This document shows positions 25,473-33,567 of a stretch of 64,000 nt of DNA, in pieces (the stretch's first letter is position 1; the number at the start of each line of letters is the position of its first letter). A program made the translations under genes and the position numbers. The stretch is from Mycobacterium kansasii ATCC 12478 (lineage in GTDB: Bacteria > Actinomycetota > Actinomycetes > Mycobacteriales > Mycobacteriaceae), in contig NC_022663.1 of assembly GCF_000157895.3 (NCBI RefSeq), forward strand, positions 2,356,001 to 2,420,000, given 5' to 3'. The notes beneath the pieces were generated by a model. It did not search any database. It was not told where the DNA came from and was given only the letters and a program-made list of their open reading frames with translations.

Positions 25473-26563
25473 CGGGTGGCCCTTCCCGCTCCGGCCAGAG
25501 CCGCGCGTGCCGCGGCGTTGACCACGAATGTGAGCAGGTAGAGCATCAGTCCCGCGGCCAGGTAGGCACCGGCTTGGTAGGGGTTGTCGAGGCCCGATGC
25601 GGCGGCGGCGATCTTGGTGGCGAAGGTCGAACCACCATCGAACAGTGACCAGCCGAAGGCTTGCTGGGTACCGTGCAAGATGATCAACAGCGCGACCGTT
25701 TCTCCCAGTGCCCGTCCCAGGCCCAGCATCGCGCCGCTGATGTATCCGGACCGTCCGAACGGCAACACCGTTGTCGTGACAACCTCCCAGCGGGTGGCGC
25801 CGAGCGCCAGCGCCGCCTCTATCTGGCCGTGCGGGGTCTGGGCGAACACTTCGCGCGTGACCGCGGTGATGATCGGCAGGATCATCACCGCCAGGACGAT
25901 GCCGCCGGTGAAGACGTTGCCCCCGCCCCCAATTGAGGTATTGCCGCCGGCGAACAGGAAACAGTGACCCAGGGTGTGGTTGAGCGAGGTCGCGACGGGT
26001 CGCAGGTGTGGCGCCAGCACGTGCAAACCCCATACGCCGTAGATGATCGACGGCACCGCGGCCAGCAGATCGACCAGGTGGGCCAGCGGCATGGCGAACC
26101 GTCGCGGCGCATACTGCGTTAGGAATATGGCGACACCCAGCGCGACGGGCATGGCCAGCACCAGTGCGAACAGCGATACGAACGTGGTCACTCGCAACAG
26201 ATCGAGGATTCCGAAGTGCATCGCCGAGGGGTCGGCGGTCTTCCAGGTTCCGCCGTAGGTCAAGAAGTTTTCTTTGTTGCGCGCCAGCGCCGGTATCGCA
26301 CGCCACAGCAGAAACGCGCCGATCGCGGCGATCAGAACGATGATCAAGACGCCGGAACCCTGCGATAGCCCGCGAAACACCCGGTCCCCCAGACCCGGTT
26401 TGCCGGTACCCCAAGGGTTGATGGAGGTTGCCGGCGGCTCCGGAAAAGGCGCAGCAACGATCGCACCCGCCTCGGCTGGGTCGGGCACTGTCACTGCGAT
26501 CCCGTCGATCCTGTCACTGCGGTGCTTGTTGGCTCCTCTTTTATCAGCGTCGTCCGTGGTCAA
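25469..26563 (-). CDS. pstC: Phosphate ABC transporter permease PstC
   Basis: The 364-residue permease has a hydrophilic N-terminal extension (about 65 residues), then about six helices beginning GVLIIVLIAAIGAFLLWRA. The EAA loop is EAALALGATRWEVVTTTVLP, followed by GLGRALGETVALLIILHG. It pairs with PstA. It starts four bases after pstS ends and overlaps pstA, so pstSCAB is one operon. Confidence 0.92.
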   Translation of the reverse strand: MTTDDADKRGANKHRSDRIDGIAVTVPDPAEAGAIVAAPFPEPPATSINPWGTGKPGLGDRVFRGLSQGSGVLIIVLIAAIGAFLLWRAIPALARNKENFLTYGGTWKTADPSAMHFGILDLLRVTTFVSLFALVLAMPVALGVAIFLTQYAPRRFAMPLAHLVDLLAAVPSIIYGVWGLHVLAPHLRPVATSLNHTLGHCFLFAGGNTSIGGGGNVFTGGIVLAVMILPIITAVTREVFAQTPHGQIEAALALGATRWEVVTTTVLPFGRSGYISGAMLGLGRALGETVALLIILHGTQQAFGWSLFDGGSTFATKIAAAASGLDNPYQAGAYLAAGLMLYLLTFVVNAAARAALAGAGRATR

Positions 26564-26567
26564 GCAG

Positions 26568-27692
26568 TCATTGCAGGGCGTTTATGGCGGTGACCAGGCG
26601 TTCTTCCACCTTATCTGGCACCGGAACGTAGCCGGCCGACGGAAGGCCGGTCTGACCGTTGTGGACGGCAGTGGTGAGAAACGCCTTGACCGCGGCACCG
26701 ATGTCGCGCGGGTATCCCTTCGAGCACACAATCTCGTAGGTCGCCAGTACCAACGGGTAGGCGCCCGGGTCCTGGATGGCGAAGATCGAATTCAGGTCCA
26801 GAACGAGGTCGTTTCCGTTGGCCGCAAAAGTGACGGAGTCGATTGCCTTGCGAGCCGTTTCCTCGGTGAGCGGTACGACGTTGTTGCCGGTGTCGATCTG
26901 GGCGAACGGTATGCCGGCGCGGTCAGCGAAACCTTTCTCGACATAACCGATCGAACCTGGCGTGACCTGTACGGCTTGGATCACACCTGCCGACCTTTCG
27001 ACGCCTTCCCCGACACCGCCGTGAAACTCGCCGCCGACACCTCGGCTCCAGCTTTGTGGCGCGGCGGCGGTCAGGTACTTCTGAAAGTTGTCCGTGGTTC
27101 CCGACGAATCCTTCCGGTACACCGGGATGATTTTGATATTAGGAAGTGCCACACCAGGATTGAGGGCCGCAAGGATCGGGTCGTTCCAGGTCCGAATGGA
27201 CCCGCTGAAGATCTTTGCCATCGCATCGGCGTCGAGAACCAGGTTCGTTACGCCAGCGAGGTTGTACACCAACGCAATTGGCCCGAATACCAGTGGCAGG
27301 TCCCAGGCCGGGTTTCCTTTGCAGCGGTCGGCCGCCGGACCGATCTGCTCGGCGACCAGGGGCGAGTCCGATCCCGCGAAGTCGACATGACCGGCGATGA
27401 ACTGCTCGCGACCGGCCCCTGACCCGGTCGGGTTGTACGACACTTTCTTACCCGGACACGCCTGGCCCCATGCCTGGTTGAACAACGCCATGGCATTCTG
27501 CTGGGCAGTCGATCCCTCTGCCGTCAGCGCATCTCGGCCGCTGCAGTCGGCCTTTGGCAACGGCGCTGCGGAGCCATTCGCCGAGGAAATACCGGGGTTT
27601 TGATCGCTACCGCATGCGGTGAGGGTCCCACCGCAAGCGGTGATCACCGCCACCGCCGCCGCGAATGCCCTGACCACCGTATCGAGCCTCAT
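26568..27692 (-). CDS. pstS: Phosphate-binding lipoprotein PstS
   Basis: The 374-residue precursor starts MRLDTVVRAFAAAVAVITAC, with lipobox LTAC (GGTLTACGSD). The mature periplasmic-binding protein has the phosphate-contact motifs ALTAEGSTAQQNAM, NPTGSGAGREQF, DFAGSDSPL and YRKDSSGTTDNFQKYL. I chose the ATG at 27692 for the clean lipoprotein signal; upstream in-frame starts would add a non-hydrophobic extension. It captures phosphate for PstCAB at the outer membrane face. Confidence 0.92.
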   Translation of the reverse strand: MRLDTVVRAFAAAVAVITACGGTLTACGSDQNPGISSANGSAAPLPKADCSGRDALTAEGSTAQQNAMALFNQAWGQACPGKKVSYNPTGSGAGREQFIAGHVDFAGSDSPLVAEQIGPAADRCKGNPAWDLPLVFGPIALVYNLAGVTNLVLDADAMAKIFSGSIRTWNDPILAALNPGVALPNIKIIPVYRKDSSGTTDNFQKYLTAAAPQSWSRGVGGEFHGGVGEGVERSAGVIQAVQVTPGSIGYVEKGFADRAGIPFAQIDTGNNVVPLTEETARKAIDSVTFAANGNDLVLDLNSIFAIQDPGAYPLVLATYEIVCSKGYPRDIGAAVKAFLTTAVHNGQTGLPSAGYVPVPDKVEERLVTAINALQ

Positions 27693-27810
27693 CGATCTCG
27701 CTCCCTGAATGCATTTACGACGATTGCGGCGCTGCACGGCCGTCTTCAGGACGAATTGCCAAGTCAACCATTAACTATGCGTCGTGCCGGAACTTGCCGG
27801 TTGGCGATCG

Positions 27811-28752
27811 TCAGCCGAGTGCCGGATCTGAGCAGGCCAGCGCGTAGGCCGTGTCGACGCTATGGGTGACAAATCCCAGGCTGTGATAGGTCCGCATGGC
27901 CGCGACGTTGTCCGATTCCACATACAGCATGACGGTGGGTTCTTCGGCAGGGTTCACGCCGGCCAGCCGCCGCGCCAACGAGCTGAGACCAATCAACGTC
28001 AACGCCTTGCCGAGCCCACGCCCTTGCGCTACCGGATCGACGCCGAGAACGTAGACCTCGCCAAGGTCAGGCTGGTGGTGAATCTTGGTCCAGTGGAAAC
28101 CCAGCAGCTTCGCCTCGTGGCCCGGGGAAGCGTCGAACGCCAGGATGAGGCCCGCCGGATCAAACCAAGGTTCGCCGCGCCGCTCGGCCAGCTGTTGTTG
28201 GGTCCAGCCACCTTGTTCGGGGTGGTATGAGAACGCGGCGTTGTTGACCCGAAGCAGTTCGGCGTCATCGGTCGGGCCGGCGTAGGTGCGGATCCGCAGC
28301 CCGTCGGGGATTGTCGGCTCGGGGATATCGCGCAACGAGCGGCGCATCTGCACCAGTTCGCGCACCGGGGCCAGACCCAGCGCGGCGGCCGTGGCCCGGG
28401 CGGCTTCCAGGGTGCCGTGCGCCCAGAATTGGTTTTTCCCATGGGTTTTTGTCAGCGCGGCGCGCGCCATGGCGGTGCCGACACCGCGACGCCGGGATTG
28501 CGGGTGCACGACCAACTCGGCCATTGCGGAATCGGCATCGCGCGCCGGGCTGAGGTTGAGATAGCCGACGATCGCGTTGCCCGCTCGGGGATCAGTGGCC
28601 ACCAGATGGTGCGTGCGCCGCTGTCCCAATTCTCGCAGCACCTGCTCGCCCACCGGCGCCACACCGTCGAATTCTGTTGCCGCCGAGATTATTTCGTGTA
28701 CTTCCTGCTGCTGACCGGCTGTCAGCGCCGAGCGCCACTCCCCCGGCGTCAC
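27811..28752 (-). CDS. mshD: Mycothiol synthase MshD
   Basis: The 313-residue tandem GNAT acetyltransferase has N-terminal AELVVHPQSRRRGVGTAMA and C-terminal VYVLGVDPVAQGRGLGKALT acetyl-CoA loops. MshD transfers acetyl from acetyl-CoA to Cys-GlcN-inositol in the last step of mycothiol synthesis. The GTG start at 28752 overlaps the stop of glnR (GTGA), as expected for a coupled pair, and gives nearly the length of Rv0819. Confidence 0.93.
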   Translation of the reverse strand: MTPGEWRSALTAGQQQEVHEIISAATEFDGVAPVGEQVLRELGQRRTHHLVATDPRAGNAIVGYLNLSPARDADSAMAELVVHPQSRRRGVGTAMARAALTKTHGKNQFWAHGTLEAARATAAALGLAPVRELVQMRRSLRDIPEPTIPDGLRIRTYAGPTDDAELLRVNNAAFSYHPEQGGWTQQQLAERRGEPWFDPAGLILAFDASPGHEAKLLGFHWTKIHHQPDLGEVYVLGVDPVAQGRGLGKALTLIGLSSLARRLAGVNPAEEPTVMLYVESDNVAAMRTYHSLGFVTHSVDTAYALACSDPALG

Positions 28753-29513
28753 TGACTGCGCAGCGGGTCGACCAGCGGGTCCTGGAAATCTGCGGAATCG
28801 GGCCCCGATCCTTCGTCGTCGGGCTCGGCGACTGCGGTTCGGCCCCGCGCAGGCCGCACCGCCTTGTAACCGACGTTGCGGACGGTGCCGATCAGGGCTT
28901 CGTGCTCGGGGCCGAGTTTGGCGCGCAATCGCCGGACGTGCACATCGACCGTGCGGGTGCCGCCGAAGAAGTCGTATCCCCATACCTCGTGGAGTAGCTG
29001 CGCACGCGTGAACACCCGTCCGGCATGCTGGGCGAGGTATTTCAGGAGTTCGAATTCCTTGTAGGTGAGGTCGAGCGGTCGGCCCCGCAGTCGCGCGGTG
29101 TAGGTGCCTTCGTCGATCACCAGTTCCCCCAGGCTGACCTTGCCGACGCCTTCTTGGTCGGACAGACCGCCTCGCCGGCCAACCACCAGGCGCAGTCGGG
29201 CGTCGATCTCGGCCGGGCCGGTACTGGGCAGCAGGATCTCGTCCAGCCCCCAGTCAGCGCTGACTGCCACCAGCCCGCCCTCGGTCACCACGGCCAATAC
29301 CGGCGCGGACCGACCCGCGGTGCTCAGCAGACGGCACAGACCGCGCGCGGCCGACAGGTCGTTGCGCGCGTCGACAAGCACCGCATCCGCGTTACCGGCC
29401 TCCAGCAGCGACGAAGCCTCCGGCGGCGCCGTCCGCACGTTATGCGAAAGCAGCGACAGCGACGGCAGGACTGGGTCGGGATACAGCTCCGAGGTCAGTA
29501 GTAGTAATTCCAA
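28749..29513 (-). CDS. glnR: OmpR-type nitrogen response regulator GlnR
   Basis: The 254-residue protein has an atypical receiver domain (about 1-115), with the pocket aspartate in DAVLVDARND. A winged-helix DNA-binding domain (about 135-230) reads LDLTYKEFELLKYLAQHAGR, then RTVDVHVRRLRAKLG and IGTVRNVGYKAV. It matches M. tuberculosis Rv0818, which acts as GlnR, controlling ammonium, nitrate and glutamine-synthetase genes. It precedes and is coupled to mshD. A MIRU-like array lies about 100 bases upstream of its start. Confidence 0.9.
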   Translation of the reverse strand: MELLLLTSELYPDPVLPSLSLLSHNVRTAPPEASSLLEAGNADAVLVDARNDLSAARGLCRLLSTAGRSAPVLAVVTEGGLVAVSADWGLDEILLPSTGPAEIDARLRLVVGRRGGLSDQEGVGKVSLGELVIDEGTYTARLRGRPLDLTYKEFELLKYLAQHAGRVFTRAQLLHEVWGYDFFGGTRTVDVHVRRLRAKLGPEHEALIGTVRNVGYKAVRPARGRTAVAEPDDEGSGPDSADFQDPLVDPLRSQ

Positions 29514-29615
29514 CGATCCCCTCCAGCGTCGGGGGAAGGCATCTCCCTGAGTCAGCGCAACCGGTGAACTTTAGCGGCCGGATCGTCTAACGATAACCTG
29601 CCACCTGGTCTTTGG

Positions 29616-29934
29616 CCCGGTGACAATGCAGGCACCGCCTGCTGAGGAGCCGGGCAAATCCGACGACAGCCCGGTGACAATGCAGGCACCGCCTGCTGAG
29701 GAGCCGGGCAAATCCGACGACAGCCCGGTGACGATGCAGGCACCGCCTGCTGAGGAGCCGGGCAAATCCGACGACAGCCCGGTGACGATGCAGGCACCGC
29801 CTGCTGAGGAGCCGGGCAATCGACGACAGCCCGGTGACGATGCAGGCACCGCCTGCTGAGGAGCCGGGCAAATCCGACGACAGCCCGGTGACGATGCAGG
29901 CACCGCCTGCTGAGGAGCCGGGCAATCGACGACG
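29616..29934. repeat. MIRU-like tandem array, about six 54-bp units
   Basis: Units begin at 29616, 29670, 29724, 29778, 29830 and 29884: spacings are 54, 54, 54, 52 and 54. Each reads CCCGGTGACRATGCAGGCAC, then CGCCTGCTGAGGAGCCGGGC and a short AAATCCGACGACAG tail; the 52-bp unit and the final copy lack two tail bases. GGTGACGATGCAG with GAGGAG is the hallmark I remember for mycobacterial interspersed repetitive units. The array is in the glnR upstream region. Both strands are open through it because 54 is a multiple of three, but no gene is implied. Confidence 0.85.
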
Positions 29935-30250
29935 CGGCCTGCGAAGTTGGCACCGGGCGCCGCGTCATGTCACATTCGCCCCATCTGCCCCAGCCGGTGC
30001 GGGGGATCTGCGTGTGTGCCCAGGTCACGAGAAAATTCAATCGTTGACCAGCACCTAGGAAACCCACGAAACCTTGGCCCAATTTTCGGCACGCCGATAC
30101 GGCACCTCCGCTCGAACCTCTTGTGAGGGCGGGCGTTCGGGAGATACCTCACGTACTCACTGAATCGGCGGCCATGCCGCCGTATCGAGTGTGCGGTGAC
30201 GGCTTTGAGGGTGCATGCAGGGCGGGGTCTGCCCACGATCGGCCGCCCTG
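29935..30250. other. Gene-free spacer between the two tandem repeats
   Basis: I see no gene, RNA gene or clear promoter here. It separates the MIRU-like array from the 20-bp array; the divergent genes are glnR and lmeA. Short ORFs present have mycobacterial noise composition. Confidence 0.5.
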
Positions 30251-30355
30251 ACGGCACACTCGGCGCCATCAGCGCACAGTCGGCGCCATCAGCGCACAGT
30301 CGACGCCGCCAGCGCACAGTCGACGCCGCCAGCGCACAGTCGACGCCGCCAGCCG
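30251..30355. repeat. 20-bp tandem repeat, about five copies
   Basis: The unit AGCGCACAGTCGACGCCGCC (with CGGCGCCATC variants in the first two copies) repeats at 20-base steps from about 30251 to 30355. The two variant types are grouped (first two, then three), which indicates stepwise tandem duplication. The region is non-coding and lies about 330 bases upstream of lmeA. Confidence 0.85.
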
Positions 30356-30685
30356 TCGACCCAACCGCACCAGCCCACGACCTTCATCTCTTCACGCCGG
30401 GGTGTGGCGCCCGCATCGCTCGCAGCGACAACGGGTGCGCAGCCGAGCGCGGCGGTTGTCGCTCCAAGCCGGGCACTCTTGGTGAGTCAGCGCGTACCGG
30501 CGGATCCGGAGGCACATGTGGCAGCTATGTCGGCGGCACTTGGAAACCCCGGCGCTGCAGCCGGCTTCAACCGCAGCTTCGGACCTGCCGCCAGCGGGTC
30601 AAGATTCAGATCCGGCCATGAAACGCCGTGGACGGCGACGCCCGGGAGCTCAGCCAGGGATAGCGCCGGGGCGATAGGCCACAAT

Positions 30686-31486
30686 ATGCGGATGCGCAAG
30701 GTGCTGATCGGTGTCGCCGCCGTGGCCGTCGTCGTCCTCGGCGCCGTCGGCGTCGACTTCGGCGCCAGCATTTACGCCGAATATCGGCTTTCGACCAGTG
30801 TGCGCAAGGCAGCCAACCTGGGCTCTGATCCCTTCGTCGCCATCCTCGGTTTTCCGTTCATCCCGCAGGCGATGCGAGATCGCTACGGCGAGCTGGAGAT
30901 CAAGGCGTACGCCATCGAGCACTCGACGGTGGGCACAGCCACGCTCGAAGCCACCATGCATTCCATCGATCTGTCTCACGCATCCTGGCTGATACAGCCC
31001 GACGCGAGGTTGTCGGTGCACGAGCTGGAAAGCCGCATCATCATCGACTCCATGCACCTGGGCCGTTATCTGGGGATGGCCGATCTGATGGTGCAGGCGC
31101 CTCTCCAGGAAAGCAACGATGCCACCGGCGGCACCACCGAATCGGGGATATCGGGCAGTCACGGGCTCGTTTTCAGCGGGACACCGAAGTCAGCCGACTT
31201 CGATCGTCGGGTCAGCGTCGCGGTGGATCTGTCCATCGATCCCCACAGCCAGGAGACCTTGGTGATCACACCGACAGGGGTGGTGACCGGCCCGGACACC
31301 GCGGACCAGCCCGTTCCGGACGACAAACGGGAGGCGGTACTGCACGCCTTCAGTAGCAGGCTGCCCAACCAGAAGCTGCCGTTCGGGGTGGCGCCGAACA
31401 CTGTGGGCGCACGCGGGTCGGACGTCATCATCGAGGGCATCACCTACGACGTGACCGTTGCGCTCACCGGATTCAGGCAGTCATGA
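30686..31486 (+). CDS. lmeA: LmeA-like phospholipid-binding protein (DUF2993, Rv0817c ortholog)
   Basis: From the ATG at 30686 the 266-residue product has an N-terminal signal/anchor (KVLIGVAAVAVVVLGAVGVD) and a DUF2993 domain (GFPFIPQAMRDRYGELEIKA, then TYDVTVALTGFRQS at the end). LmeA/Rv0817c binds phospholipids in the cell envelope and supports the mannosyl elongation step of lipomannan synthesis. The much longer frame open upstream crosses the 20-bp repeats and is unlikely to be translated. Confidence 0.85.
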   Translation: MRMRKVLIGVAAVAVVVLGAVGVDFGASIYAEYRLSTSVRKAANLGSDPFVAILGFPFIPQAMRDRYGELEIKAYAIEHSTVGTATLEATMHSIDLSHASWLIQPDARLSVHELESRIIIDSMHLGRYLGMADLMVQAPLQESNDATGGTTESGISGSHGLVFSGTPKSADFDRRVSVAVDLSIDPHSQETLVITPTGVVTGPDTADQPVPDDKREAVLHAFSSRLPNQKLPFGVAPNTVGARGSDVIIEGITYDVTVALTGFRQS

Positions 31487-31583
31487 TCACCGGATCGACG
31501 CCCCACGGAAGCTCAACGCCGGCCGCCCCGGCCCCGACGATGCTGTTGGCTTGATCACTACGTCATTGGGTAAGCTGACCGAC

Positions 31584-31679
31584 GTGTCAGCCCGCCTTGA
31601 GCTCAAGCTCACCAAGCGACGCGCAGTTGATCTGTGCCGCACCACGGGCTGTTGCTGTTGCTGTTGCTGTAGCTGCTGA
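31584..31679 (+). CDS. Polycysteine leader peptide of the sulfur operon
   Basis: This 31-codon ORF starts at a GTG (VSARLELKLTKRRAVDLCRT) and ends TGCCCCCCCSC, with nine cysteines in all, seven of them consecutive (TGT/TGC alternating). It lies 99 bases upstream of the DUF4395-cysA2-sseC operon. Such polycysteine leaders upstream of this operon were described in M. smegmatis as cysteine-responsive attenuators: stalling at the Cys run when cysteine is scarce raises downstream expression. The peptide itself is probably only regulatory. It is too short for ordinary annotation. Confidence 0.88.
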   Translation: MSARLELKLTKRRAVDLCRTTGCCCCCCCSC

Positions 31680-31778
31680 GTAGCCGCGTCGTCCACGCAG
31701 CGCTCGGAGCAGCCTCGGAGACCCACCGCGGCGTATCTCCCACCTTTTCCGTGCAATCGGCGTATCTAGGAGTAATTC

Positions 31779-32246
31779 GTGTCGAGTAATAGCACCCCCG
31801 CCCAAGTGGGTGTCGACGTCCGCGGGCCGCGATTCGCCGCGTGGCTGACGACGGGGGTTCTGGGGCTCGTCCTGATCGTTTCCGCCTTCAGTTCGGCAGC
31901 TGCCGCAGTTGCCTTGAGCATCCAGGCGGTCGTGTTCGCTGTCGGTGCCGCATTCGGGCCTCGCCGGCATCCCTATGGGCTGCTGTACTCGACGTTTGTG
32001 TCGCCCCGCCTGGGACCGGTGCGAGAACGGGAACCTGCGCCACCGCTGAAGTTCGCCCAACTGGTCGGATTTGTGTTCGCTATCTGCGGGATCATCGGCT
32101 TCGCTGTCGGCCCGGTTGTGGTGGGCGTCGTTGCGACTTCGTTCGCGCTGGCGGCCGCCCTCCTCAACGCGGCCTTCGGCATCTGCCTGGGCTGCCAGCT
32201 TTACCCGCTGCTGGCCCGCCTGCGGCGCGGCGCCATTCCCGCCTGA
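31779..32246 (+). CDS. DUF4395 membrane protein
   Basis: The 155-residue protein has about four transmembrane helices (AAWLTTGVLGLVLIVSAF, ALSIQAVVFAVGAAFG, FAQLVGFVFAICGIIGFAVG, VVVGVVATSFALAAALLNA) and a conserved GICLGCQLYPLL near the C-terminus with a CxxC-like GxCxGC. DUF4395 genes sit beside thioredoxin-like or rhodanese genes in actinobacteria, and the cysteine pair suggests a thiol-related membrane function. It is the first full gene after the polycysteine leader, and cysA2 follows 38 bases later. Confidence 0.82.
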   Translation: MSSNSTPAQVGVDVRGPRFAAWLTTGVLGLVLIVSAFSSAAAAVALSIQAVVFAVGAAFGPRRHPYGLLYSTFVSPRLGPVREREPAPPLKFAQLVGFVFAICGIIGFAVGPVVVGVVATSFALAAALLNAAFGICLGCQLYPLLARLRRGAIPA

Positions 32247-32284
32247 CTGCTGTTTATCTGACGCAAATCGAAAGGATCCCCACC

Positions 32285-33127
32285 ATGGCACGCTCCGACG
32301 TCCTGGTCTCTGCCGACTGGGCTGAGAGCAATCTCAGCAATCCGGAAGCGGCCAACATCGTCTTCGTCGAAGTCGACGAGGACACCAGCGCATACGACGA
32401 CGGCCACATCCCCGGCGCCATCAAGCTGGACTGGCGCACCGATCTGCAGGACCCGGTCAAACGCGACTTCGTCGACGCCCAGCAATTCTCGAAATTGCTC
32501 AGCGACCGCGGCATCTCCAACGACGACACCGTGGTCCTCTACGGCGGCAACAACAACTGGTTCGCCGCCTACGCCTACTGGTATTTCAAGCTGTACGGCC
32601 ACGAGAAGGTCAAGCTGCTCGACGGCGGCCGCAAGAAGTGGGAACTCGACGGCCGCCCGCTGTCCACCGACACCGTCACCAGGCCCGCGACCTCCTACAG
32701 CGCGGCCCCGCCGGACAATGCCATCCGTGCATTCCGTGACGAGGTGATCGCGGCCATCGGCGCCAAGAACCTGGTCGACGTGCGATCCCCCGACGAGTTC
32801 TCCGGAAAGATCCTGGCGCCGGCGCATTTGCCGCAGGAACAGAGCCAGCGGCCCGGCCATATTCCCGGGGCGATCAACGTGCCGTGGAGCAAGGCCGCCA
32901 ACGAGGACGGCACCTTCAAGTCCGACGAGCAACTGGCCCAGTTGTACGCCGGCGCCGGTCTGGACGGCACCAAGGAAACGATCGCGTACTGCCGGATCGG
33001 GGAACGGTCCTCGCACACCTGGTTTGTCTTGCACGAATTGCTCGGGCACAAGAACGTCAAGAACTACGACGGCAGTTGGACGGAATACGGCTCCCTGGTG
33101 GGTGCCCCGATCGAGTTGGGAAACTGA
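32285..33127 (+). CDS. cysA2: Thiosulfate sulfurtransferase CysA2 (rhodanese)
   Basis: The 280-residue tandem rhodanese has an inactive N-terminal domain and a C-terminal domain with the active-site loop AYCRIGERSSHTW, whose cysteine forms the persulfide. DAYDDGHIPGA-like substrate-loop motifs occur in both halves. It transfers sulfur from thiosulfate to cyanide or thiol acceptors and feeds sulfur mobilisation. The sseC gene begins one base after its stop, so the pair is coupled. Confidence 0.93.
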   Translation: MARSDVLVSADWAESNLSNPEAANIVFVEVDEDTSAYDDGHIPGAIKLDWRTDLQDPVKRDFVDAQQFSKLLSDRGISNDDTVVLYGGNNNWFAAYAYWYFKLYGHEKVKLLDGGRKKWELDGRPLSTDTVTRPATSYSAAPPDNAIRAFRDEVIAAIGAKNLVDVRSPDEFSGKILAPAHLPQEQSQRPGHIPGAINVPWSKAANEDGTFKSDEQLAQLYAGAGLDGTKETIAYCRIGERSSHTWFVLHELLGHKNVKNYDGSWTEYGSLVGAPIELGN

Positions 33128-33128
33128 T

Positions 33129-33431
33129 ATGTGCACTGCGCCGAAGCAAGGACTGACGCTGCCTGCCAGTGTCGACCTGGAGAAGGAAACAGTGATCACC
33201 GGTCGTGTCGTGGACCGCGACGGCCAAGCCGTGGGCGGCGCCTTCGTCCGGCTGCTGGACTCGTCCGACGAGTTCACGGCGGAGGTGGTCGCGTCGGCCA
33301 CCGGCGACTTCCGGTTCTTCGCCGCGCCGGGCTCCTGGACGGTGCGCGCACTGTCGAAAGTCGGCAATGGTGACGCGGTGGTCAGACCGTCGGGCGCGGG
33401 CATTCACGAGGTCGACGTCAAGATCGCCTGA
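33129..33431 (+). CDS. sseC2: SseC-like DUF1416 protein
   Basis: The 100-residue protein starts MCTAPKQGLTLPASVDLEKE and has a transthyretin/Ig-like beta fold pattern (GRVVDRDGQAVGGAFVRLLD, AAPGSWTVRALS). In M. tuberculosis sseC1/sseC2 accompany cysA3/cysA2 in the same order. Function is unproven; association with rhodanese suggests a role in sulfur metabolism. Confidence 0.9.
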   Translation: MCTAPKQGLTLPASVDLEKETVITGRVVDRDGQAVGGAFVRLLDSSDEFTAEVVASATGDFRFFAAPGSWTVRALSKVGNGDAVVRPSGAGIHEVDVKIA

Positions 33432-33468
33432 CAGCCGCTCCAGGCTGATCCCGGATAGACTCATCCGC

Positions 33469-33567
33469 GTGGTGCTGTTCTTCGAGATCATGCTGGTCCT
33501 GGCGACCGTGGTCATCTCCTGGTTCGCGCTGTATGCGCTGTATCGGCTGATCACCGACGAATCGTGA
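33469..33567 (+). CDS. 32-residue single-pass membrane peptide
   Basis: The GTG at 33469 opens VVLFFEIMLVLATVVISWFA then LYALYRLITDES, a single hydrophobic helix with a short charged tail. Its TGA overlaps the GTG of the next gene (GTGA, 33564-33567), the usual sign of coupled translation, which argues that it is really made. It lies 37 bases after sseC. It is too short for routine gene finders and its function is unknown. Confidence 0.65.
   Translation: MVLFFEIMLVLATVVISWFALYALYRLITDES

Noticed and set aside
29552..30082. Repeat-containing ORFs on both strands through the MIRU-like array (for example a repeated CPAPQQAVPASSPGCRR frame)
   Set aside because: A 54-base period keeps every frame open; there is no signal peptide, ribosome-binding site or conserved domain.
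30215..30685. N-terminal extension of the LmeA-like protein
   Set aside because: It consists of the 20-bp repeat and low-complexity sequence; the signal anchor at 30686 is the natural start.
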